From Mesostigma viride (lineage: Eukaryota; Streptophyta; Mesostigmatophyceae; Mesostigmatales; Mesostigmataceae), in NCBI GenBank assembly GCA_009746045.1, contig RPFO01000213.1, positions 10,567,853-10,629,852 on the forward strand: a stretch of 62,000 nucleotides of DNA, written 5' to 3'. A program made the translations under genes and the position numbers. The notes beneath the pieces are model-generated. The model searched no databases, was not told where the DNA came from, and saw nothing but the letters and a program-made list of their open reading frames with translations. Below, in pieces: positions 29,001 to 41,000 of this stretch (position 1 is the first letter of the stretch; every line of letters begins with the position of its first letter).

Positions 29001-32000
29001 GACAGCAAGCACCGCGTGGTAGGGTGTAACAGCAAGGCCGTGGACAGCAAGCACCGCGTGGTAGGGTGTAACAGCAAGGCCGTGGACAGCAAGCACCGCG
29101 TGGTAGGGTGTAACAGCAAGGCCGTGGACAGCAAGCACCGCGTGGTAGGGTGTAACAGCAAGGCCGTGGACAGCAAGCACCGCGTGGTAGGGTGTAACAG
29201 CAAGGCCGTGGACAGCAAGCACCGCGTGGTAGGGTGTAAAGCAAGGCCGTGGACAGCAAGCACCGCGTGGTAGGGTGTAACAGCAAGGCCGTGGACAGCA
29301 AGCACCGCGTGGTAGGGTGTAACAGCAAGGCCGTGGACAGCAAGCACCGCGTGGTAGGGTGTAACAGCAAGGCCGTGGACAGCAAGCACCGCGTGGTAGG
29401 GTGTAACAGCAAGGCCGTGGACAGCAAGCACCGCGTGGTAGGGTGTAACAGCAAGGCCGTGGACAGCAAGCACCGCGTGGTAGGGTGTAACAGCAAGGCC
29501 GTGGACAGCAAGCACCGCGTGGTAGGGTGTAACAGCAAGGCCGTGGACAGCAAGCACCGCGTGGTAGGGTGTAACAGCAAGGCCGTGGACAGCAAGCACC
29601 GCGTGGTAGGGTGTAACAGCAAGGCCGTGGACAGCAAGCACCGCGTGGTAGGGTGTAACAGCAAGGCCGTGGACAGCAAGCACCGCGTGGTAGGGTGTAA
29701 CAGCAAGGCCGTGGACAGCAAGCACCGCGTGGTAGGGTGTAACAGCAAGGCCGTGGACAGCAAGCACCGCGTGGTAGGGTGTAACAGCAAGGCCGTGGAC
29801 AGCAAGCACCGCGTGGTAGGGTGTAACAGCAAGGCCGTGGACAGCAAGCACCGCGTGGTAGGGTGTAACAGCAAGGCCGTGGACAGCAAGCACCGCGTGG
29901 TAGGGTGTAACAGCAAGGCCGTGGACAGCAAGCACCGCGTGGTAGGGTGTAACAGCAAGGCCGTGGACAGCAAGCACCGCGTGGTAGGGTGTAACAGCAA
30001 GGCCGTGGACAGCAAGCACCGCGTGGTAGGGTGTAAAGCAAGGCCGTGGACAGCAAGCACCGCGTGGTAGGGTGTAAAAGCAAGGCCGTGGACAGCAAGC
30101 ACCGCGTGGTAGGGTGTAACAGCAAGGCCGTGGACAGCAAGCACCGCGTGGTAGGGTGTAACAGCAAGGCCGTGGACAGCAAGCACCGCGTGGTAGGGTG
30201 TAACAGCAAGGCCGTGGACAGCAAGCACCGCGTGGTAGGGTGTAAAGCAAGGCCGTGGACAGCAAGCACCGCGTGGTAGGGTGTAAAGCAAGGCCGTGGA
30301 CAGCAAGCACCGCGTGGTAGGGTGTAACAGCAAGGCCGTGGACAGCAAGCACCGCGTGGTAGGGTGTAACAGCAAGGCCGTGGACAGCAAGCACCGCGTG
30401 GTAGGGTGTAACAGCAAGGCCGTGGACAGCAAGCACCGCGTGGTAGGGTGTAACAGCAAGGCCGTGGACAGCAAGCACCGCGTGGTAGGGTGTAAAAGCA
30501 AGGCCGTGGACAGCAAGCACCGCGTGGTAGGGTGTAAAGCAAGGCCGTGGACAGCAAGCACCGCGTGGTAGGGTGTAAAGCAAGGCCGTGGACAGCAAGC
30601 ACCGCGTGGTAGGGTGTAACAGCAAGGCCGTGGACAGCAAGCACCGCGTGGTAGGGTGTAAAAGCAAGGCCGTGGACAGCAAGCACCGCGTGGTAGGGTG
30701 TAAAGCAAGGCCGTGGACAGCAAGCACCGCGTGGTAGGGTGTAACAGCAAGGCCGTGGACAGCAAGCACCGCGTGGTAGGGTGTAACAGCAAGGCCGTGG
30801 ACAGCAAGCACCGCGTGGTAGGGTGTAACAGCAAGGCCGTGGACAGCAAGCACCGCGTGGTAGGGTGTAAAAGCAAGGCCGTGGACAGCAAGCACCGCAT
30901 GGTAGGGTGTAACAGCAAGGCCGTGGACAGCAAGCACCGCATGGTAGGGTGTGAAATAGGGTCGGGTAGCTCCATAGTGATGGGCTTCCCTGGTTGTTGT
31001 GAGCTGCTGTCCGACAGCATGACTATGGACCGCATGACTATGGACCGCATGGCTTTGGACAGCATGACTATGGACAGCAAGCAGAGCACAGCAGGGAAGA
31101 AAGAGATCGGACCACGGCCTAAGCCAGACCACGGAGTAAAAAACCGTGGCTGTCCGATCTCCCAATAGTCAGGGAAAGAAGTACATCCCTCAATTCGTAA
31201 AGTAGATCGTGGCTATCTGATTTCCCATCGTATTGTTCGGAGACAGGCCGTGCACCGTGAAAAGCTTTGATGGAGTGCTTGATAGGTTGTTAGGTAAAAC
31301 AGATAACGAAGATTGTCATGCTTTGGCAGCAACTTTTTAGTGCTGTCAACAGCTTTTTGTTACTCAGGACGCAACCCTGTCCTCCATGGTGCAGGACATT
31401 CATGGAGAAGTTTCTGATTCTTTCTACACATACTACGACATTGTTGCTCCTTTCCCCCCCCCCGCATTGTTGTTCCTTTCACCCCCCTCAAGGCAGTCTC
31501 GCGTACTACTTGTAGCACAGGTACCCTTTTATCACGCACACATCCTATTTATTACGTTGTCTTCCCCCCTGTTCTACTGCCTTGGGCTACCTCTCATTGC
31601 CTTATACCGCTGCCGCCCCAAAGACAAGCTTCTTCGCTTTATATTATTTATTATTATTATTTTTTTTTTACTTATTGGACCCTCTATGGCCCCCCCTTGC
31701 CTTCTACTGTTGCCCTTTGTTCCCACCCAGCACGCTCTCGTGTGCTTCTTCCCACAACTCATGCCATTTCTTATCACAACTCCTGGCGCTTCTCATCTAT
31801 CACTTTTTGACACAACTCTTATAGAGAACTCTTATCACAACTCTTATCACAACTCTTATCACTACCTTCTAGCGCCCCCCATGGCCCTCGGGTGCTCTCT
31901 TCCCCTCCCCCCCAGGCCCCCCTCCTGTGTTTCTTATCTTAGAGCGTTGTCAAAAAATCACTGGTCACCCTCCACTGCCCTCTGTTGGTCTTCTCCGCCC

Positions 32001-35000
32001 CCTGCCCCCCCCCCCACAGGATGCGCTGCTGTTGCTCCCGATCACAACACGCTCGCACAAACCTTCTCTCACCTTCCATCTGGCCTTTTTGCTGCTATCT
32101 GCCCCCCCCCCCCAACAGGATGCGCTGCTGTTGCTCCCGATCACAACACGCTCGCACAAACCTTCTCTCACCTTCCATCTGGCCTTTTTGCTGCTATCTG
32201 CCCCTCCCCCCCCCAGGACCCGCTCCTGTGCTCGCGCGTGTTCGCCCAGCTGTGGAATGAGTTCATCGACAGTATGAGGGAGGAGGACCTGCTGAGCAAC
32301 AAGTGGGTGGGGTTGCCTTACCTCACTATGACTGCTAATAAGATTCTGTCTGGTAGAGCGTTGTTTCGCAACCACGGCTTGGGGAGGCGGACATGCTGCG
32401 CAAGGAGTGGGTGGTGGACGCACGTGGCGCGCTGGCTCGGTATCCTGCGTGGTTCGCGATCGCTAGCGTCAATAATAAATAAGCCGATAGCAACATGCAT
32501 TAATGTGAGAAATCGCCGCACTTTTGTCCCAGCGCGTTTTATGCTACCTATCTCCATGTGTTGTCCATGTGACACCCTCCACATAGTAAGTTTTACTCGC
32601 TAATACTAAACATACTTGAAGTTTTGCGGTGGCCTCCCATTCCTCTTCTGCTTCCTACCATGAAAATCCCTGCCACCCTCTGCCAGGGAGGCCTTTGCGC
32701 TCTGCTTCCCCCTCTCGTCGGTCGGCAAGCTGTCGACGGTGCAGTGGCCCATCTTCCTGCTGGCGGGCCAGGTGAGGATCATGTAAAGACGCGCGGCGGT
32801 TTCAGCAGGCAGGTTGTCCGTAATGGATACTTACCTATATATATAGACCCACACATATAAAGACACACATATATGAAGACGTGCGGCGTTTTCAGCAGGC
32901 TAAACTTGTGCAATCATTAGTACACACATCTTTTCGGTGGTGGGCCATGTGAGGCTGGTATAAGTCACGTGACATGTTTGGGATACGAAAATTGTCGATT
33001 AGTTAGTGAAACTTTTATTTGTTATTTACCCCATCTTTCTGCTGGTGGGCCAGGCCATGGGACTTACTGTCATCAGAGATTGTATGTTTCGGTTTCTTGA
33101 TACGAGTAGTAGGATCTTATTTCTTGTTGTATGTTTCCGTTTCTTGCGTATTTTGATATCTTTTGTACTCTCAATGCCAGTTTCATCGAGGCATTGACCT
33201 GGCGGCGAAGCACAGCGACCGCGCGTGGGGCCACCGCCACATCGGGGACGGCCAGCCGAGCTATATGAAGGCGGCGATGCTGGAGGTGTTCGAGTGCACC
33301 TTCAACATCCTGGAGGCGATCATCCTGCCTGGGACATCTGAGATCCTGTGAGTGGACATCCCTGGAATGTGTGTTCCAGTTTTGAAGTTGGTGGAGTGGG
33401 AGGCATGGATACACGAACACGCATACATGAATAGTAATTTAATATCACCAACATAAGATTAATAATAATATAGTGCCACAATATAATATTCATGTCCCAC
33501 GTAGCTCCCACAAAAACCAGCATCTTCATTAAAACAATAAGTGGAAGCATAAATGTGACACTATTGACATGCCCGGAGGCACGCCGTCCAAAACAAGGGT
33601 GGGTGGGTGGGGAGCAAAGAAAGAGGCCGACAAAACCAGCCAGAGCGGCTTTTAGTCGCAAAACCTCCCTTATCCCTAGCTAACTGACGTCATTAAACCC
33701 TTATGTTCAGTGATGCTAGTAAGACGCTAACCGTACAGACCGGGGGTAGAATATCCCGAATCTGCACGGCTAGTATTAAATAATGCGTAGGTTGTTCTTT
33801 TCAGGGGCACTGCACCTCACGCCCCGTTCCGCCCGGGTATAATCAACCCAAGCGCGGAACGCACATTTTATTTAATTCATTTTTCAACCATGCACTATAT
33901 TGCATCTACTAATCACAAAAGCTCTAGCCAAACAGCTACGAGAAAACACTACGACCTATAAGCCGCTCAACCAGCGGCCTCTTGTTCCCGCATTCACGTA
34001 TAGAAGAAACTCCGTTCAAAGAACCCCGATTACAATATAACAAAACCATATTAGTAATACCACCACATACCTGTGACCAGTGACCAGGACAAGTGCCAAC
34101 ATAATCATTCAGCAAGTACGAAATGGAGTGGACCCCCTGTGATGCCGCATACATCATCGCATCCCTGTGTCCCGCGGCAGCGATGGAAGGCTTTGTGTAA
34201 GAAAGCTTGAAATGTGCCATTTTGCAGGTTAGATAGTGGACGTCGTAATCTGTATGCATGAAGCGCGCAGGTAAAGTTTGGGATGCGATGATGAAAATGC
34301 GGAAAGATACGCTAGCATACATGCTGACGGACAATGGACATGCAGATGGTATAGCAGTATATCGGCTACAATGTGTAGATGGATGTGATGATGCGCGTAG
34401 GCATGGACCTGGTAATAAGCAATGACATCGATTTGCTGCTGGGTTGCTTTTTGTTTTAACAAGTCGGGTGTTTCACAGAGGTTATGCACAGAGAGATTGC
34501 AGAGCTTTTCGCACAAGTTTGATCCATATGTCGTGATTACGTAGCATATGTATTGCCGCTGATGTTTAGCCCTCTTTAGCGTCTGTTTCTTGTTACTTTC
34601 GGCTCTCCTTGTTCTGTACAAGCCATATCCTCCCAGGCACAGCTGGCATGCCCAGCCAGCCCAGCACACCCCAGCACAGCCAGCTTGCCCAGCCCAGCCA
34701 AGCTTGCTCCCAGCTTGTGCTGGCATACCAAGTTTGACTGAGCTGGCACGTGCAGTGTGATGTATGTTGGTTGGCTTGTTCTGGTGTGTGCTTGCATACC
34801 TGGTGCAGTTTATGGCACACCCACGACCTGAGAATGCCTTGTCTGCACCCGTCCGAGTTGGCTGGGTGTTTTGGCTCACTGCTCGGAACTGCCGCGGTGT
34901 GTACAGTGTGCGTTGGTCTGGGCAATACCCGTCTCCCGTCTGTATCCCCGATATGATAAAGCTGAACCTTATTTCTGATCATAAACTCCTCTCTGTGTGC

Positions 35001-38000
35001 GTCACATAGAGGGGGGGGGGCACACAGAGCTTCGTGTGTGTGCGCGTGTGTACGTGTGCGTGTGCGTGTGCGTGTGCGTGTGCGTGTGCGTGTGCGTGTG
35101 CGTGTGCGTGTGAGTGTGCGTGTGCGTGTGCGTGTGCGTGTGCGTGTGCGTGTGCGTGTGCGTGTGCGTGTGCGTGTGCGTGTGCGTGTGCGTGTGCGTG
35201 TGCGTGTGCGTGTGCGTGTGCGTGTGCGTGTGCGTGTGCGTGTGTTTCTCCCGCGTGCATCCCAGCTGCTACGTCTAGGCCAACTGTTCAAATGATGTCG
35301 TTGAATAACCAAGAATAGGTTGTTGCTCCGGTTGAACCGTGCCCACCCGCCCACCACCCACCCGGCCCCAACCCCAACCGCCGCAGGTACATCAAGGCCA
35401 TCAGGGATGCCGTTGTCTCTTCCTCCACCAAGTGGTACAACATGAGCGGCAACTTCCAGCTGTACAACCTGCCCAAGCTGCAGGCCAAGCTGCTCTCCTT
35501 CCTGTCCACGCTGGTGCGTGTTGATGTAGCTAAGGTCGCTTGATGGAGTAAAGGCACTTGTCGGTGTAGTAAAGGTCGCACTACTGGCCAAGCAGCTCCC
35601 CTTCCTGTCCACGCTGATGCATTCACGTATGCTGGGCAATAAAGATTGCTGAACAACAAAGGTTGCACTGCAGGCCAAGGAATGGAAGACATCCACAAGA
35701 AATGGAGCACGTCTGAAAGGGGCTTCCCTTCCTGGCCACACTACTGGGTCCTACAGATCCGCTGCACGGCATAACACCCTCGCACTACAACCCCTGATGC
35801 CACCCGTGCATGCTTCCAGTCACTGGGGCATTCCACCCTCGCATCACGACCCCTGATGCCACCGCGCACGCTTCCAGCCACAAGGTACCCCACCCTCGCA
35901 TCACGACCCCTGATGCCACCGCGCACGCTTCCAGTCACTGGGGTATTACACCCTAGTAACGTAAGTCATCTCCTCCACCCACCCACTCAGTTGTGTCTTG
36001 CAATGCGTGCAGTTTTTATCGTGCTAATAGGACTTGCACGCATTCCAAGTCCTTTTCATCAAGTAAACTCTCAATGGTTGGACCTTCTTTGCATATGAGC
36101 TATCCAAGACAAGCACCACACCCATAACCCTCAACAAGTGCTCTATTGGGCCGGCCCTTGACTAATCTTCATTCCCACGGCCCTCAACAAATGCTTTATT
36201 TTAAAGGCCTCTTAAACATATGCTTCATGCCTGGGGCGCCTTCAACAGTGCTATAGCCCGTCAACTAATTCCTTGTTCCCCTGGCCCTCTACAAATGCCC
36301 TATTCCCCTGGCCCTCTACAAATGCCCTATTCCCCTGGCCCTCTACAAACGCCCTATTCCCCTGGCCCTCTACAAATGCCCTATTCCCCTTGGCCCGCAA
36401 CCAATGCCCCATGCCCATCCCCATCAAACTCTTGCTCCATGCGTGTAGCCCCAAACCAACACTCGCTGGCGTGGTCATCGCCCATCTTCACTACGAGTTC
36501 ATGCCAGTATCTGGCCTGCGCTGGTTGTCTCCTTTGTATTCCATATTAACACACGCTTGCTGCTGGTGGCCCCCACCCACAAACGCTTGCTGATGCCTTC
36601 CCACAGATCAAGGCCCCCATCATCAAGCCCGAGGACCTCGCCGACCTTAACGACTCCACCGGTTCCCTCTCCTCCACCACCCCCCAGTCCGCGTTCCGCA
36701 ACGCCCTCGTCCGCTCGACCATGGAGCTCTTCGAGACTGTCCTCCGTCACGTCCTGACCTCCGACCTCCGATCCCACCTGCAGGAGGAAGGCAGGCTTCC
36801 CATTGCGCTCTCCAACGGTGGCGGCGACGCCAGCGGGCGTCACGAGATGCTGTTCGCCGGGACGTCCCCCTGCCCTGTCGTGAACTGGCCCCCCCTGGCC
36901 CCCGTCACCTGCGAGCTCATCATCTCCGAGGCGACGCGGCTTCACGCGATCATCACCTCCCGCTCGCAGAAGGAGTCGGAGCCCAGGAACCCGGACGCCA
37001 AGCGCCGCCTCATGTTCTTCACGAACAGCCTCTTCATGGACATGCCGGAGACGGTTCCCGCGGCCCGCATGCTCCCCCTGAGCGTGCTCACCCCTTACTA
37101 CAACGAGATCGTGATCTACTCCAAGTCCGAGCTGCACAAGGAGAACGAGGACGGCGTCTCCACCATCTACTACTTGCAGACCGTGTTCCCGGACGACTGG
37201 GCAAACTTCCTCGAGCGAATGGGCAAGTCCGAGGAGGAGCTCTGGGCGCTCGACGACGCGTTCGAGATCCGGCTATGGGCCAGCTACCGGGGGCAGACGC
37301 TCGCGCGCACGGTCCGAGGGATGATGTATCACCAGCGCGCAATCCAGATCGCCGCGTTCCTCGACGCCCAGTTGACCGATAGCGAGCTGGCGGCGGGCGC
37401 CGGGAATGTGCGCCGTCGACAGTCGGTCGGGCCGGCGTCTGCGCCGCCCGCTGGCGTCCTGCTGGCCACTCCGGCTGGCACCCGGGCGTTCCCCGCCGCG
37501 GGGCCCACCCCTGTGGGTCCAGCGCCGGCAGTCAGCCTGGGAGTCAGCCCGGCGAGAGCCGAGATCGGCCCTGCGGTCCTGGGGGGGGGCTGGCGAGCCC
37601 GGACCTGGGACGGGGCGGTGGGGACCTCAGGGAGGTGGAAGGGGGCACGCGGGCGGTGGCGGCAACGATAGCAACGGCCAGGGAGGAGGAGGAGCGTGCG
37701 ATCGCCACGCGGTGGGCTCGCGTCGTGGCGGTCTCGCGGCAGAAGTTCCTGTACGTCGTCACCGCGCAGATTTACGGGATACAAAAGGGGAGCAAGGACC
37801 AGCGGGCGACGGACATCCAGAACCTACTCAAGCGTCACGAGATGCTGCGCGTGGCGTACATCGACGAGGTCATGGTGGCCAAGCAGCCGGGGGGGGCGGG
37901 TGGCAGTGACAGCAACAACCCGCCTGTGTTTTCTGGGCCCGCTGGCAGCAACAACCCGCCGGGTGTTTCTGGAGGGGCGGTCATCAACCCTCCGGCTGGT

Positions 38001-41000
38001 TCGGCAGTGTTCGGGACAGTTGCCACGGATGGGGCGGACGCTGGGAGAAAGAACGGCGTGGCGACAGCACCGCCCCCGGCGTCATCGGGGGCCAAACCCA
38101 AGTCGCTCCCGATGGTCAAAGTGTACGAGTCGGTGCTCGTGAAATGGCGGAATGGGCGTGAGGAGGAGGTGTACCGTGTGCGGCTGCCCGGGCCCGCAAA
38201 GCTCGGGGAGGGCAAGCCGGAGAACCAGAACCACGCGATCATTTTCACGCGGGGGTATGGCGTGCAGACGATCGACATGAACCAGGACCACTACCTGGAG
38301 GAGTGCTTCAAGGTGAGGAATTTAATGGAGGAGTTCAAGCAGGGGGAGAGGAGGCCGGGAGGTGCCGGACGCAAGCGGTACCCGACTCTGCTGGGCATCC
38401 GCGAGCACGTGTTCACGGGGAGCGTCTCGTCGCTGGCAAACTTCATGTCCATGCAGGTAAGGGGCTGGGAGGGGCCAGCGGATGACCCAGGTAGCGGATG
38501 CGTGGGATGGGAGTCAAAACGGTGGTCCAGGGCGGATGCGTGGGATGGGTTGCAAGTCAGGTTGAGGTGGGGGTGGGATGTGCGGGGAGAGATGGGGGGG
38601 GGGGAGGTAGTGGGTGCGATGAGTGACTGAGGGAGGCTGAATGGGGCAGCGGCAACGTTAGCTTTGTGTGGGTCATGCTCTCCAGAGAACCCAAAATGCC
38701 CTCCCTCTGAGTGAACCTCTGAGTGTTCCATAGCGTGGGCTTGGGTGGCGGCCGACGGGTGGTTGCGTGAAAGCTTGAGCAAGCAGGGGGCAGTTTGTGC
38801 AGGGTTATCTAGACAAGCAGACATGATGGGTGGGTGCAATATACTCCACGCCCTCCCTCCCTCCCTCCCTCCCTCCCCCCCACCACCACCCACCCACCCA
38901 CCCACCCACCCCCCCACCCACCCACCCACCCACCCACCCACCCACCCATCCGCCCACCCACCCACCCACCCACCCACCCACCCACCCACCCCGGACATAT
39001 TAATGCGCTTGGGCTGGTATCCACACCAACCCACGTGAGGACCAAGTCGAATAAACAGCCAACCAAAACCCAACCAACGAACACACAGCCTGCCCATCAC
39101 GCTTTGCTGCATGCCCACACAACCCGCGCCCATTCACCAGATGTTCTGTCTCGCTCGTGAACCCACCTGCCGGCCGGTGCCCCCGCATCCGCCAGATACT
39201 CTGGCGCCGGAACCCCGCTTACTGCCTAGCTGCTAGCCACCTATAATTCTGTGCACCGATGTTTCTGCCTGGTGGTCTGGGTGGCACTCAAATTTCCACC
39301 CCTCCTGGCAGCCAATAATCCGCCCCTAATTCTGACAACCAGTATTCTGCCTATGACTCTGGCACACCATGTTTGGCCCCTAATTCTGGTACTTTTGCGC
39401 CCCTACCTTGGGCTCCCGCAGGAGACCAGCTTCGTGACCATCGGCCAGCGCACGCTCTCCGCCCTGCGCGTGCGCATGCACTACGGCCACCCCGACATGT
39501 TCGACCGCGTGTGGTCCCTCACGCGTGGCGGTGTGAGCAAGGCCTCCCACTGCATCAACCTGTCCGAGGACATATACGGCGGCTACAACCACACCGCCCG
39601 CGGGGGGCGCGTGACCCACCACGAGTACATCCAGTGCGGGAAGGGGCGTGACGTCGGCCTGAATCAAATCGCCATGTTCGAGGCCAAGATCTCCTCAGGC
39701 AACGGCGAGCAGATCCTCTCGCGCGACGTCGTCCGCCTCTCCCGCAACATGGACTTCTTCCGCATGCTCTCCTTCTACCACACCTCGGTCGGCTTCTTCA
39801 TCGCCAACATGCTCACCGTGCTCGGCATGTACACCTACCTCTACACCAAGCTCTACCAGACGCTCAGCGGGGCCCTAGATGACCCGGATCTCATCACGGT
39901 CGCGCCCGATGTCGACAAGTCTCTCAATGGGGTCTGGCTGATTCAGATCGGGTTGCTGACGTCCATCCCCATGATCATCAACCTGTCCATGGAGCATGGC
40001 TTTAAAGCCGCGCTCGGGATGTTGGCCCAGATGCACCTCCAGCTCTCGCCGGTCTTCTTCATCTTGGGCCTCGCCACCAAGGCGCACTACTTCATGCGCA
40101 TCGCGACACATGGCGGCGCCATGTACCTCGGCACCGGGCGCGGGTTCGTCATGCAGCACGAGCCGTTCGCCAGCAACTACCGCTTCTACTCGCGCTCGCA
40201 CTTTGTCAAGGCGTACGAGTTCCTTCTTCTCCTGATCGTGCTCCTCCAGTTCAAGAAGTGGGAGAGCTTGAGCGAGTACGCCGCCAGCACCTTCTCGATG
40301 TGGCTACTCGTTTTCTCGTGGCTCATGGGCCCGTTCCTGTTCAATGTGAGTCGACTCAGCCCGCTCTTGGCAACAGGCCTCTGCCTTTGGCTTCCTTGGT
40401 TGATGTCTTTGTTCCTCCATTGGCTAGCTAGAGCCGTAGAATAGGGGTCTATGCTGTTTCGGCTAGAATAGGTGCCGCTCCTGTTCAACGTGAGTCAAGT
40501 CGGCCCACTGGCCCTGTTCGCAATCGCCCTTCTGTTGTTGCTCTCCCGTACTGTAGCGCTGCTTTTGCTGTGGTTGCTTGGAAGTCTGGGGAGATATCTT
40601 GGGGTTTAGGGGGGATAGTTGCGTTGGGGTTAGTAATGGTGATGAGGGTGTAGGCGTCGCTGTGGCCATATGGTAATAACTGGGCCACGTTACTTGCACT
40701 ATCTGATCTCCTTATTTACTACCTGACCTCGTTTTTTACTCAAGGAAGTGTCCAGTTTAACAAAGGTGACCCGAATATTTTTATCCTCTACACTGTCCCT
40801 CTGTACTGTACCAATTGTTATGCTGTCCGTCTGTACAAACTGGTTTGGCCAACCCACACCTGGACAATCCTGTCATGACTTGCCTTCCCATGACATTGCC
40901 CCTGCTGGCTCTGGCATGGTCCTATCCCTGCTCGCATCCATGTAGGTTTTCCTGTTTCTGCCCGCCTGTATACCTTCCCCATCTGTGAAAAGGGGACGCC

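Noticed and set aside
15622-30952. CRISPR-like array
   Set aside because: There are no variable spacers; units are directly abutting 42-mers, the context is a eukaryotic intron, and no cas genes are present.
15508-31165. Three overlapping minus-strand open frames of more than 5,000 codons each
   Set aside because: They are a by-product of a 42-bp stop-free unit repeated about 365 times. They repeat the same 14 residues in three frames, and the region is an intron of the plus-strand callose synthase.
33700-33870. Possible structured RNA or tRNA in callose synthase intron 16
   Set aside because: GC-rich palindromic-looking patches (CCGTTCCGCCCGGGT, CAAGCGCGGAACG), but no tRNA A/B box arrangement or cloverleaf could be built by eye.
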